From: Saccopteryx bilineata
Taxonomy: Eukaryota > Chordata > Mammalia > Chiroptera > Emballonuridae
DNA length: 64,000 bases
Direction of reading: 5' to 3'
Assembly (NCBI RefSeq): GCF_036850765.1
Contig: NC_089492.1
Span: forward strand, 202,150,276 to 202,214,275
The notes under the pieces: generated by a model
Told to the model about the DNA's origin: nothing
What the model saw: only the letters and a program-made list of their open reading frames with translations
The model's database searches: none
Position numbers and translations under genes: made by a program
Part shown: positions 21,152-33,833 of the stretch, one piece after another
Position numbering within the stretch: the stretch's first letter is position 1
Layout of the letters: each line of letters begins with the position of its first letter

Positions 21152-23919
21152 TATGTTCCTTTTGGATTGCTCTCTTTATCATTATGTACTGGCCTTCTTT
21201 ATTCCTTATTATAGCCTTTGTTTTAAAGTCTATTTTGTCAGATATAAATATTGCTACCCAAGCTTTTTTTTCTTTTCCTTTTGCATGAAATATTTTTTTC
21301 CAACATTTTACCTTCTGTGTATGTGTATCTTTTATTTTGAGGTGTGTCTCTTGTAGACAGCATATGTATGGGTCCTGTTTTCTTATCCATGCAGCTACCC
21401 TATGTCTTTTGATTGGATCATTTAATCAATTTATGTTTAAGGTTACTATTGATATGTAGTTGTTTATTGCCATTATATTCTTTAAATCTACTTTCCTCTT
21501 TTACTATATTTTTCCCCCCTTTGTTCTGTTTACAACAGGCTTCTTAACATTTCTTGCAGCATTTGTTTGGTTGTAATGAATTCCATGAGTTTTTTTTGTG
21601 TGTGTGTCTGGGAAGCTTTTTATTTCTTTGTAAATTTTAAATGATACTCTTGCTGGATAAAGAAGTCTTGGTTGCAAGCTCTTGTTCTGCATTACTTTGA
21701 ATATTTCTTGCCATTCCCTTCTGGCCTCAAGTGTTTCTGTTGAGAAGTCAGATGTCATCATTATGGGGCCTTCTTTTTAGGTGATTGACATTTTTCTCTT
21801 GCAGCTTTTGGTATTTTTTCTTTATCTCTTTGCTTTGGTATTTTTAATTATGATGTGTCTTGGTGTAGGTTTCTTTGGGTTTCTCTTTAATGAAATTCTC
21901 TGTGCTTGAACTTGTGTGATTTTTTTCCTGCATCAATTTAGGGAAGTTTTCAGCTATGATTTCTTCCAACAGGCTCTCTTTCCCTTGTTTTTTCTCTTCT
22001 TCAAGAACCTCTATGATGTGCATGTTGTTTCTCTTTATGTTGTCACAGAACTCTCTTACAGTTTCTGCAGACTTTTTAGCCTCTTTTTTTTTGTTTCGTG
22101 GATTCCGTGCTTTTGTTTATCTTGTCTTCAATATTACTGATTCAGTCCTCTGCTTCATCCAGCCTGCTTTTAATTTTTTCTAGTGTACATTTCTGATATT
22201 GTATTTTTTATTTCTGACTGGTTCTTCTTTATTATTTTAATGTCCTTATTGATGCTTGTTATCTATTTAAGTGCTCATTGTGTCCATCCATTGTTATTCT
22301 AAGATCTTTGAGCATTCTAATAATCATTATTTTAAACTCTGCATGCAGTAGTTTGGTTATTTCCATCTCACTCAGTTCTTTTTCTTGGGATTTCTCTTGT
22401 TAATTCATTTGGATTACATTTCTCTGTCTTCCCATTTTATCTGTGCATATACTCCTTGCTTGGGTGTTGTTTGTGAACTAGCTAAGTCCAGGGTTGATAG
22501 TATCCGCCTCCAATTTTCAGTTGCATTATTTCTAGGCCTTTTTGGGTTGGTATCAGCTGTTGTTTGTAATTCGCTGTGGGCTACTTATCAGCTATCACTG
22601 TTTTTTTTGCTGTTTGTGTGGCATTTTCTATGTCTTAGCTGGGTCAGGTGTGAGGAGCCCTTCTTTAAGCTTCCACTCTAATAAGGGTTGTTAGGTCGTA
22701 AACTGTTGCTTTCTGTATCTGGCCACTGAATGTGCCTGCCCTGGACCTCCCTATTTGGGGCCTGGTGCTGATCAGTGGGGGTCACTGCCCATGACTGGCT
22801 CTTATCAACCTTTTCAGAGCTACAAGTGATCCAGATCTTGTGGCTTCCTCTGCTGGGCCCAGGTGCCATTGAAAATATCAGCTGAAAATATCCTAGGCTT
22901 GCTTTTATCTACTCTTGGCCTGGGGGAAGTTCCTTTGAAAGTTCAAGTTCCCCTGAGACCTGCTTTCTGTTGCCTCTTATTGCTGGCTACTTTTTGGGCT
23001 CAGTACTGTAATTTAGTGATTAGGTATGGTATGTGGCCTGCTCCTAAGCCGCAGCAGTCAGTAGGATTTAGTCACAGGGGTCCAGTAGGTGTGGCCCCTG
23101 TGCCTCTGCTTTGTGGTCTTGTCCACCAGCCCCTGGCCGCTGTTGCTGCCTGGGGCATTTGGGCTTAGGTGCTGCTGGCACCAATCTGCCTCCGCAGCCC
23201 TGGGTGGGCTTGCACACGCCTGCGTGCACCCATTTGGATCTCTTCCAAGGCCGTCCCAGGCTCCGCTGTCACTGAAAGCAGGCCTGTGCCACAGGCAAGT
23301 ATACGCATGGGCTTGGGCCTCCGCCCACGCCTGATCGGACTGCTTTCGTGGCTGCCTTGGCCTCTGCTGCTGCCAGGTTGGGTCTCCGTTGCGGGGGAAG
23401 GGGGGGATGTGTGTTTGCGTGTCAGGTCAAACCTCCTCAGCAGCTGCCACGGCTCTCACCTCCATGGCTGGACCTGCACATGCCTACTCAGACCACCCCC
23501 AAAGTCGACCGGCTTCCTCTGCTGCTGAGGGTGCGCCCTTCCCATGGGCGTGTTTGCGCCCCAGCCTGGACCTCTGCAGCAGCTACTGCAGCTTCTGCCT
23601 TCCCTGGCTGTCTCATGCGCGCCCCCGTGGACCCTCTCTGCTGTTGTTTGGTCCTCCGCCCCCGCCAAGGGCGGGCCCACACGGCAGGCAGGAATGGGTA
23701 CCACCCTGGACCTCTGCAGTGGCCGCCGCAGTTTCCGTCTTTGCGGCTGGCCTGTGTGAACTCACTTGGACTGCCCTGGCCTCCGCAGCTGTGCGCTGTC
23801 CTCCACAGCCCTGCCCCCTCTGGCCTGCATGCCCCCTGCAAGTACTCAGCAGTGTGAGGGGTGGTATATTTTAGACCTTTGCACTCACTATTTGTGTCCC
23901 AAATGTACTGCCTTTCTTT

Positions 23920-24365
23920 TTTTTTTTTTTAATAAATAAAGTTTTATTTTAATGGGGTGACATCAATGAATCAGGGTACATATATTCAAAGAAAGCATGT
24001 CCAGGTTATCTTGTTATTCAGTTCTGTTGCGTACCCATCACCCAAAGAGAGATTGTCCTCCAACACCTTCTATCTAGTTTTCTACCCTTCCCTCTCCCCC
24101 TCTCCCTCTCACTCCTTCCCTCCCCCCACCCTCCGTAACCACCACACTCTTGTCCATGTCTCTTAGTCTCGTTTTTATGTCCCACCAATGTATGGAATCC
24201 GGCAGTTCTTGTTTTTTTTTTTTATTTACTTATTTCACTCTGTATAATGTTATCAAGATCCCACTATTTTGTTGTAAGTGATCCGATGTCATCATTTCTT
24301 ATGGCTGAATAGTATACCATGGTGTAAATGTGCCACATCTTCTTAATTTAGTCTTCTATTTTTTT
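23920..24365 (-). mobile_element. L1 3'-end fragment terminating the transduced segment
   Basis: In reverse it holds the L1 3'UTR (ggggtgacat block, CT/GA-rich tract) and the last part of ORF2 (tgatccgatgtcatcatttc), then stops at 24365 against unrelated ERV sequence. It repeats the same 3' region that L1-Y carries again at 27885-28240, so it is not L1-Y's own end. It is more diverged than L1-Y. Confidence 0.8.
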
Positions 24366-25545
24366 TTACAGTGATTAAAGCCTTTAAGCAAACTCTTGGC
24401 CAATACAGCAAGAATCCATAAAAGAGTAGTGTCCTTAACATGTTCACCAAGTCCAAGTTGGCCCCAACACTATGCTAGATCCCTGAAAAGTGCAACCCAA
24501 CCGCAGTTCAGTCTGTTAGGAGCTGTCACAAGGAGCAGGAGTCCAGGAAAAGTCCACATCCAGGAAAAGTCCACATAGCACTGGAATTGTTGTCACAATT
24601 CTATATTTTGCAGCTCACATCCGAGTCCCAATGACCGCTGCTTCTAGCTGGTAATGATTCAGGTAGACTGGAAAAGCCATCTGCAGCATGTGTGGAGATG
24701 GAGCTTCTGTTCTCCTCTGCCTGGAGAGATGAGACCAGGTTGCTTTTCCATGGAGCTCTGGGACTGAGGCATGGTAAAGAGAACCTTGGGATACACTAAG
24801 CTGGGTGGCAAAGGTAGATTCATAATAGAAGTTGGCAAAAGGGGGAAAGAGAGCTCTAAATTAGGAGTAGGTCCCAGCTTGAAATATGAGTGGGGCATTG
24901 AGGTAGGAAAAAAGGAAACACCATATATTAAACAAAGCAGCAGAAAATAGGACTATTAACACCCACAACAGAGATCTTTGAGGGAAGAATAAAAAACCTG
25001 ACTATTCAGGCAAGACATAGTTAAGTGGCCCTTGTGCAAATGAGATCAGTTTACCTGCTTCTTGGAAGAAATACCTTAGGCTCGTCCACAGTGTCGTAGA
25101 TGGGGCCGACGGCCCTGGGCCCCTTCAGCCTTCAGTGGCAAACCCCAGCATTCTGGGCAAGGTTAGGTCATAGGTGGCTGGAGCAGGGCTGGAAGAGACT
25201 GAACCCTCCCTTAGAGGAGCGAGGGGGAAGCCTACCTTCCAGTGTCCCTGTTTCCTCACAGCAGAGGCATGTAAGTCTGGAAGGCTTTAGCTCAATGACC
25301 TTCCTTTCCACTATTGAAGCAGGACCCAGATGGCTTCCTGAGACCCCTTTGGGGAATTGGAGCCTTTAAGGGCATATCCTGAAAGCTGGTAGTTCCCCTG
25401 ATCTCTATTGGGCTTTTTCTGCCTCTAGGTATCTTAAAAGCCATGCTCAGAAGATCTCGCTGAGGGGTTTGAGGATCCCTATCCGCCTATATAAATCTTT
25501 TCCATATATCTGGAGCTATTTGGAAAAAGACAAAACAGTGTTATT
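24366..25545 (-). pseudogene. Class I (gammaretrovirus-like) ERV gag-NC/protease remnant
   Basis: In - orientation I see ETPQRDLLSMAFK-like and PQTPQRDLLS words, then two degenerate zinc-knuckle motifs (CFNSGKEGH at about 25310, LCEETG..HWK at about 25265). A protease-like stretch follows (YDTVDEP... to ...NYVLPE at about 25090-25000) with stops. The order NC then PR fits class I elements such as HERV-H/F types. It is heavily broken by stops and frameshifts. No LTR was seen. The assignment is by eye. Confidence 0.45.
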
Positions 25546-25599
25546 AGCTGGATCAAATAAAAAAGGTAGTAGTTTGCAGGTGAAAAAGATTTGGCATCT

Positions 25600-26195
25600 C
25601 CTGTTCATCAGCATTCAAATGAAATTTAAATTTTTTTTAAGTAAAAAGCATGATATGGTAGAGCTGTAGGAGTTCCAGGATATGACTATCCCCTTTAAAA
25701 ATTTTTTTTTAAATTGACCTTAAAATATTTGCTGGGTACACTTTAATAATACCTTAACTTTAAAGATTGTAAGCATGACAAAATACAGTAAATGCTTTTG
25801 CTCCATATGCAGGAGACTTTTCAGTTTAGCCAGTTTAGGAAATCCAATAATAGAACAATGCATACAGACAATGAGCTATAACATGCTTAGCAGCCTCTCC
25901 TGTTCTGACAGAGGTTACTATAAATCCAGAATATGTATCCACTGTAACATGGACCTAGGACTGTTTGCCAAATGAAGGTATATGAGTAACATCCATTTGC
26001 CAAAGTTGTCCTGGAAGGGGTCCTTGAGGGTTAACGCCAAATGATGGGGCAGATTGTAGTATAAGACCCCTTGGACAGGATTTGCCAATCTGCCGTGCTG
26101 CTTCCCGAGAAAGTTGGAACTGTTTACACCGGGCTGCAGTGTTCTGGTGATGAATAGTATGAGACTGAATTGCTCGATCTGTCATGGTTGCTCCA
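25600..26195 (-). pseudogene. Class II (betaretrovirus-like) integrase remnant
   Basis: At 25955-26185 (-) the HHCC zinc-finger end is followed by GQLWQMDVTHIPSFG, which holds the first catalytic Asp region of a retroviral integrase. Then come VTVDTYSGFIV and KHVIAHCLYAL across an in-frame stop. The second Asp region and the Glu are not clear, and the sequence degrades by 25600. DNA joining would not be possible. It belongs with the RT and protease pieces to the right. Confidence 0.75.
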
Positions 26196-26237
26196 AATAA
26201 TTTTTTTTGGGTAGCTTGATCAACAAGGGCATTCCTT

Positions 26238-26626
26238 GGCCCTGACCGGTTGGATCAGTAATAGAGTGCAGGATTCCCAGGTTCGATTCCCAGCCAGAGC
26301 ACACAGAAGAAGTGCCCATCTGCCTCTAACCCCTCCCCCTCTCCTTCTTCTCTGTCTCTGTCCTCCCCTCCCGCAGCCAAGGCCCCACCAGAGCAAAGCC
26401 ACCCCAGGCGCTAAGGACGGCCCCGTGGCCCCCGCCACAGGCGCCAGAATGGCCCTGGTTGCAACAGAGCAACACCCCAGATGGGCAGAGCATTCCCCCT
26501 GGTAGGCGTGAGGGTGGATCCCGGTCGGGCGCATGCAGGAGTCTGTCTGACTGCCTCCCCATTTCCAACTTCAGAAAAAGACAAAAAAAAAAAAAAAAAA
26601 AAAAAAGGAAAGGAAAGAAAAAAAAA
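26238..26626 (+). mobile_element. Type A (Rhin-1-like) SINE in ERV
   Basis: Duplication gggcattcctt (26227) / ggggcattctttt (26627). Body in + orientation, long A-rich tail 26582-26626. The CTCF-like unit is degenerate here (ccccctggtaggcg). Confidence 0.93.
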
Positions 26627-26629
26627 GGG

Positions 26630-27310
26630 GGCATTCTTTTGTGCTAAAGCTCGAAGGAGCATGGAGTGAGCTCGAGTATGTCCTATGAAACATGGAGCTC
26701 TATGTTGACATACAAGTCTTTGAAGAAGGAGGAACTGCTGAAATAGTTCATCAGCATTTGTCCCTAAGACACCAGTCTTTATAGTGGAAACACCATAAGT
26801 AAATATTTGCTGTCTGTATATAGATTAAAGGGGGAATATGGCAAATGCTGAAAAGCCATGATAGTGGCATATAATTTTAGACTTTGAGCTGATTTTAAGT
26901 TGAGAGTTTCAGTATAAAGTTGTCCATTGATTTGCAAGAGCGATTTGCCATTTAGTGGAAGTTTCCCAGAGCCATTGTTGTTGATCCTTTGAAAAAAGCA
27001 ACAACAATAATTTTGAGGCTCAAAACCTATAAACTGTAAGGGTTGCCTATGCCCCTTGATATCCTGGAGGCAACAAGATAAAAATATGGAAGTGTATTCC
27101 ATGGGCTAGTAGATGGTTCAATGTGCCCAAGCTGTAGCTGCTCTTGTACCAATTGAGCAGCTGCCCTAAGTTTCTCCTGAGAAAGGGGCCATTGGTCTAC
27201 CCATACAGGATTGTCTGATTTCCAAGTAATTGGGTCTGCACAATGCATTATTGAGGTAGCAGGAGCTACCAAGGCCTTTATGCTAAATTTTGATATCCTA
27301 AACCACACCT
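26630..27310 (-). pseudogene. Class II ERV reverse transcriptase / RNase H remnant
   Basis: RT N-terminal part at 27027-27308 (-): [18 protein letters not shown] and [17 protein letters not shown] words. RNase H at about 26790-26900: NLYTDSKYL, the DSKY motif with a catalytic Asp. The YxDD centre of RT is missing, so there is a large internal deletion between 27027 and about 27100. Frames are interrupted. Confidence 0.75.
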
Positions 27311-27539
27311 TCTGGTATTGGGTGCCACTTCTATGGGGGTGAGAATTCCTCGCTGTTCTTTCCCTAGACCCTTGGTGGGCAAAAATCCCCGATCAAGCAT
27401 CTGAGTACTGACTAAACCATTAGGACTGACAAGCAACGCTCCCATATTTTTCAAAACATCTCTACCTCACAAATTAATTGGCCATCCAGGGAGCACATAA
27501 AGCTTAAAAAATCCAATCCAGAATGATCTTAATCTTCCT

Positions 27540-27884
27540 AATGTAGAAAACTAGAACTTTGTCAAGGGGATTTACTCTGCCCTATACCTTGTAATTCTGT
27601 GACTGCTGCATGAGTGGGCCAGGAAGGAGGCCAATGTAGCTTAGCAATAAGAGATACATCAGCTCCAGTATCTAAAAGTCCTTTAAATTTATGCTCATGT
27701 ATTGTTAGTTCCATTTCAGGGCGTTCCTGACCTATTTTTTTTTTTTTAAATCCAATTGGCAAAATCAGAGGAGCTAAATCACCAATTTGCTTGGGGCCCC
27801 TTTTGCAGGATGTGGCCTGAGAAGCAGACTTAGCATCCTTATACTATTCTTCTAACTGTCAGAATTAGCCGTGAGACACATTCT
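27540..27884 (-). pseudogene. Class II ERV protease remnant
   Basis: At 27562-27762 (-) the frame reads GLLDTGADVSLI, the aspartic-protease active site with flanking hydrophobics, then WPPSWPTHAAVTELQGIGQ, typical of betaretroviral pro. Upstream (27763-27884) there is no clear gag or dUTPase. The ERV ends at the poly-A of L1-Y. Confidence 0.8.
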
Positions 27885-29505
27885 TTTTTTTTTTTTTTGA
27901 TTAATTTTGATGGGGTGACATTGATAAAATTGTCTTCTGTCACCTTCTAACTGGTTTTATTTGTGCTTCTCCCCTCCCCTCCCCCAACCCCCTCCCTCTC
28001 CTCCCCCCCACCCTGTAAGCCCAACACTTGTCCATGTCTCTGAGTCTCATTATGATGTCCCATCTATGTATGGAATCGTATAGTTCTTAGTTCTTTGATT
28101 TACTTATTTCGCTCTGTATAATGTTATCAAGGCCCATCCATGTTGTTGTAAAAGATCCGATGTCATCATTTCTTATGGCTGAGTAGTATTCCATAGTATA
28201 TATATACCAAAGCTTTTTAATCCACTCGTCCTCTGAAGGACACTTGGGCTGTTTCCAGATCTTTCCTATTGTGACCAATGCTGCCATAAACATGGGGGTG
28301 CATTTCTTCTTTTCAAACAGTGCTATGCTGTTCTTGGGGTATATTCTTAACAGTGGTATAGCTGGGTCAAAAGGCAGTTCGATTTTTAATTTCTTGAGGA
28401 ATCTCCATACTGTTTTCCACCGTGGCTGCACCAGTCTGCATTCCCACCAGCAATGCAGGAGGGTTCCCTTTTCTCCACATTCTCGCCAGCACTTATTCCG
28501 TGTTGTTTTATTGATGAGCGCCATTCTGACTGGTGTGAGGTGATATCTCATTGTGGTTTTAATTTGCATTTGTCTAATCATTAGTGATGTTGAGCATTTT
28601 TTCATATGCCTATTGGCCATCTGTGTGTCCTCTTTGGAGAAGTGTCTATTCATTTCCTTTGCCCATTTTTGGATTGGATTGTTTGTCTTCCTGGTATTAA
28701 GTTTTACAAGTTCTTTATACATTTTGGTTATTAACCCCTTATCAGATGTATTGTCAAATATATTCTCCCATTGTGTAGTTTGTCTTTTTATCCTGTTCTT
28801 ACTGTCTTTAGCTGTGCAGAAGCTTTTTAGTTTGATAAAGTCCCATTTGTTTATCCTGTCTTTTATTTCACTTGCCTGTGGAGACAAATCAGCAAATATA
28901 TTGCTGCGAGAGATGTCAGGGAGCTTACTGCCTATGTTTTCTTCCAAGATGCTTATGGTTTCACGGCTTACATTTAAGTCTTTTATCCATTTTGAGTTTA
29001 TTTTTGTGAGTGGTGTAAGTTGGTGGTCTAGTTTCATTTTTTTGCAGGTAGCTGTCCAATTTTCCCAACACCATTTGTTGAAGACGCTGTCTTTACTCCA
29101 ATGTACGCTTTTATCTCCTTTGTCAAATATCAGGTGTTGATAAAAGTGTGGGTTTATTTCTGGGTTCTCAGTTCTGTTCCATTGATCTATATGCCTGTTC
29201 TTATGCCAGTACCATGCTGTTTTGAGTACAATGGCCTTATAATATAACTTGATATCTGGAAGTGTGATATCTCCTGCTTTATTCTTCCTTTTTAAGATTG
29301 CTGAGGCTATTCATGTTCTCTTTTTGGTTCCATATAAATTTTGGAATATGTGTTCTATATCTTTGAAGTAAGTCATTGGTATTTTAATAGGTATTGAATT
29401 GAATTTATAAATTGCTTTGGGTAATATAGACATTTTAATGATGTTTATTCTTCCTAACCATGAGCACGGTATATGCCTCCACTTGTTCGTATCTTCCCTG
29501 ATTTC

Positions 29506-30123
29506 TTTTCTTTTTTTCTTTTTTTTTTTTGTATTTTTCTGAACCTGGAAATGGGGAGAGACAGTCAGACAGACTACCACATGCGCCCAACCGGGACCCA
29601 CCTGGAACGCCCAGCAGGGGGTGACGCTCTGCCGACCAGGGGGCGATGCTCTGCTCTTCCAGGGCGTCGCTCTGCCACGACCAGAGCCATCTCCTGGGGC
29701 AGAGGCCAAGGAGCCATTCCCAGCGCCCGGGCCATCTTTGCTCCAATGGAGCCTCGGCTACGGGAGGGGAAGAGAGAGACAGAGAGGAAGGAGTGGGGGG
29801 GTGGAGAAGCAAATGGGCGCTTCTCCTATGTGCCCTGGCCGGGAATCGAACCCGGGTCCCCCGCACGCCAGGCCGACGCTCTACCGCTGAGCCAACCGGC
29901 CAGGGCCCTTTAAAAAAAAATTTTTTTTTTATTTATTCATTTTTGAGAGGAGAGGGAGAGACAGAGAGAGAGAGAGAGAGAAGAGAGACAGAGAGAGAAG
30001 TGGGAGAGGAGCTGGAAGCATCAACTCCCATATGTGCCTTGAGCAGGCAAGCCCAGGGTTTCGAACTGGCAACCTCAGCATTTCCAGGTTGACGCTTTAT
30101 CCAATGCGCCACCACAGGTCAGG
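29506..30123 (-). mobile_element. Composite of type A and type B SINEs in L1-Y
   Basis: One duplication, cttccctgatttc (29493-29505 and 30124-30136), encloses both. The type A SINE (29506-29906) sits in the poly-T/A tail of the type B SINE (29907-30123). The simplest history is type B first, then type A into its tail. The type A copy has two CTCF-like units (ccagcagggggtgacg, ccaccagg-like gaccagggggcgatg). Confidence 0.88.
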
Positions 30124-31680
30124 CTTCCCTGATTTCCTTTATCAGTGTTTTATAATTTTCCCAGTACAAGTCTTTAATCTCCCTGGTTAAATTTATTCCT
30201 ACTTACTTTATTTTTTTGGTTGCAATGGTAAAGTGGATTGATTCCTTGATTTCTCTTTCTGACAGTTCATTGTTAGTGTATAAAAATGCCTCTGATTTCT
30301 GAGTATTGATTTTATATCCTGCCATCTTGCCGAATTCATTTATCAGGTCTAGTAGTTTTTCGATTGAGACTTGAGGGTTTTCTATATACAATATCATATC
30401 ATCTGCAAATAATGATAGTTTTACTTCTTTTCCAATTTGGTTGCCTTTTATTTCTTTTTCTTGTCTGATTGCTGTCGCTAGGACTTCCAGAACTATGTTG
30501 AATAAGAGTGGTGAAAGGGGGCATCCCTGCCTTGTTCCTGATCTTAAGTGGATTGCTTTTAATATTTGCCCATTGAGTATGATGTTGGCTGTGGGTTTGT
30601 CATAGATGACCTTTATCATGTTGAGGTATGTTCCCTGTATTCCCACTTTGCTGAGAGTTTTGATCATGAATGGGTGCTGGATTTTATCAAATGCTTTTTC
30701 TGCATCTATTGAAATTATCATGTTGTTTTTCTCCTTCCTTTTGTTTATATGATGAATCACATTGATTGATTTGTGAATATTGTACCAGCCTTGCCTCCCA
30801 AGAATAAATTCCACTTGATCATGATGTATGATTTTTTTCATATATTGCTGGATCCGGTTTTGTTGAGGATTTTTGCATCTAAATTCATCAGGGATATTGG
30901 CCTATAATTTTCTTTTTTTGTGTTGTCTTTGCCTGGTTTTGGAATCAGAATTATGCTCACCTCATAAAAGGAGCTTGGAAGTCTTCCTTCCTCTTGAATT
31001 TTTTGAAATAGCTTGAGAAGGATAGGAGTTAGTTCTTCTTTGAATATTTGGTAGAATTCACTTGTGAAGCCATCAGGCCCAGGACTTTTCTTTGTTGGGA
31101 GTTTTTTGATAGCTGTTTCAATCTCATTTGTTGTAATTGGTCTGTTTAGGTTTTCTGATTCTTCCAGATTGATTTTTGGAAGATTATATGTTTCAAGGAA
31201 TTTGTCCATTTCATCTAGGTTGTCTAGTTTTTTGGCGTACAGTTTTTCATAGTATTTTCTTACAATATTTTGTATTTCTGTTGTTTCTGTTGTTATTTCT
31301 CCACTCTCGTTTCTAATTTTATTTATTTGAGTCCTCTCTTTTTTCTTGGTGAGTCTGGTTAAAGGTTCTTCGATCTTTTTTACCTTTTCAGAGAACCAGC
31401 TCCTGGTTTCATTGATCCTCTGTATTGTTTCTTTAGCCTCTATGTCATTTATTTCTGCTCTGATCTTTATTATTTTCTTCCTTCTACTAGCTCTGGGCTT
31501 TACTTGCTGTTCTTTTTCTAGTTCTCTTAGATGTAGGGTCAAGTTGTTTATTTGAGCTTTTTCTATCTTCTTGAGGTATGCTGTAACGCTATAAACTTCC
31601 CTCTCAGGACTGCTTTTGCTGTGTCCCATAAATTTTGAGTTGATGTATGCTCATTATCGTTTGTTTCTAGGAATTTTTTT

Positions 31681-31909
31681 TTTTTTAATTTTTTTATTTA
31701 TTCTTTTTTTTTTTTTTTAGAGAGGAGAGGGAGAGACAGAGAGAGAGAGAGAGAGAGGAGAGACAGAGAGAGAGAGAGAGAGAAGGGGGGAGGAGCTGGA
31801 AGCATCAACTCCCATATGTGCCTTGACCAGGCAAGGCCAGGGTTTCGAACCGGCGACCTCAGCATTTCCAGGTCAACGCTTTATCCACTGCGCCACCACA
31901 GGTCAGGCC
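31681..31909 (-). mobile_element. Type B SINE in L1-Y
   Basis: Duplication gtttctaggaattttt at 31663 and 31911. A long GA microsatellite-like body lies at 31720-31790. Confidence 0.95.
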
Positions 31910-33456
31910 TGTTTCTAGGAATTTTTTAATTTCTTCTTTGATCTCATTGTTAACCCATTCGTTATTTAATAACATGCTATTTAGTTTCCAAGTTTTTGAA
32001 TGTTTTTTAGTTTTTCTGTTGTGGTTGCTACCTAGTTTAATGCCATTGTGATCAGAGAAAGTGCTCGATATGATTTCAGTCTTCTTAAATTTGTTGAGAC
32101 CGCTTTTGTGCCCTAACGTGGTCTATTCTAGAGAATGTACCATGAGCACTTTGAAAGAATGTATATTCTGCTGATTTAGGGTGAAAGGTTCTGAAGATAT
32201 CTATTAAATCAAGTTGATCTAATACGTCCTTTAAGTCTGCTGTTTCTTTGTTAATTTTCTTTCTTGAGGATATCTAATGATGTTAATGGAGTATTGAAAT
32301 CCCCCAATATTATAGTATAGCTGTTGATCTCGCCCTTTATATCCATCAAAGTCTGCTGTATATATTTAGGTGCTCCTATATTAGGTGCATAGATATTTAT
32401 AACGGTTATATCTTCCTTTTGGATTGCTCCCTTTATCATTATGTAATGACCTTCTTTATCTCTAACTATGGTCTTTGTTTTAAAGTCCATTTTTTATGAT
32501 ATAAGTATTGCTACCCCAGGTTTTTTTTTCATTTCCATTTGCGTGAAATATTTTTTTTCCATTCTTTTATCTTCAGTCTGTGTGCACCTTTTGATTTAAG
32601 TTGTGTCTCTTGTAGACAGCATATGTATTGGTCCTGTTTTCTTATCCACGCAGCTACCCTATGTCTTTTGATCGGATCATTTAATCCATTAACATTTAAG
32701 ATTATTATTTATATGTAATTGTTTATTGCCATTTTATTCTTTAAAACTGTATTCCTCTTTTGCTATATTCTTTTTCTCCTTTGATCTGTTTACAACAGGT
32801 CCCTTAACATTTCTTGCAGCATTGGGTTGGTTGTGATGAATTCCTTGATTTTTATTTCTCATTCGATTTTAAACGATAGCCTTGCTGGAGAAAGTAGTCT
32901 TGGTTGTAGGCTCTTGTTTTGCATTACTTTGAATATTTCTTGCCATTCCCTTCTGGCCTCAAGTGTTTCTGTTGAGAAGTCAGAAGTCATCCTTATGGGG
33001 TCTCCTTTGTAGGTGATAGTCTTTTTTTCTCTAGCAGCTTTTAATATTTTCTCTTTATCATTTAGCTTTTGTATTTTATTTATGATGTGTCTTGGTGTTG
33101 ATTTCTTTGGGTTTCTCCTTAATGGAGTTCTGTGTGCTTCCTGAACATGTGAGATGTTTTCCTGCCTTAATTGAGGGACATTTTCAGCTATAATATGTTT
33201 GAACAAAGTCTCTATCCCTTGTTCTTTCTCTTCTTCAGGAACCCCTATGATGTGGATGTTATTTCTCTTCATGTTGTTACAGAGCTCTCTTAGAGTTTCC
33301 TCAAACTTTTTGAGTCTCTTTTCTTTTTTCTGCTCTGCTTCCGTGCTTTTATTTATTGTGCCTTCTATGTCGCTGATTCGATTCTCTGCTTCATCCACCC
33401 TGCTTTTAATTCCTTCCATTATATTCTTTATTTCAGATATTGCATTTGTCATTTCC

Positions 33457-33833
33457 TTTTTTTTTTTTTTGTATTTTTCTGAAGCTGGAAACAGGGAGAG
33501 ACAGTCAGACAGACTCCTGCATGCGCCCGACCGGGATCCACCCGGCACGCCCATTAGGGGGTGACGTTCTGCCCACCAGGTTGCATCGCTCTGTCGCGAC
33601 CAGTGCCATTCCAGCACCTGGGGCAGAGGCCAAGGAGCCATCCCCAGTGCCCGGGCCATCTTTGCTCCAGTGGAGCCTCGCTGCGGGAGGGGAAAAGAGA
33701 GACAAAGAGGAAGGAGAGGGGGAGAGGTGGAGAAGCAGATGGGCGCCTCTCCTGTGTGCCCTGGCTGGGAATGGAACCCGGGACTTCTACATGCCAGGCC
33801 GATGCTCTACCACTGAGCCAACCAGCCAGGGCG
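33457..33833 (-). mobile_element. Type A (Rhin-1-like) SINE in L1-Y ORF1
   Basis: Duplication catttgtcatttc (33443) / tatttgtcatttc (33835). The CTCF-like units are decayed (cccattagggggtgac). Confidence 0.94.

Noticed and set aside
23348..23857. Overlapping open frames of 160-170 codons on + and one of 117 codons on -
   Set aside because: They lie in the GC-rich 5'UTR of L1-X. Several frames are open at once because of low stop-codon density; there is no family motif or splice context.
28553..29140. 195-codon open frame on +, and similar + strand frames antisense to L1 ORF2 (for example 60371-60946)
   Set aside because: They are mirror frames of L1 ORF2/ORF1 on the - strand, repeated at every L1 copy.
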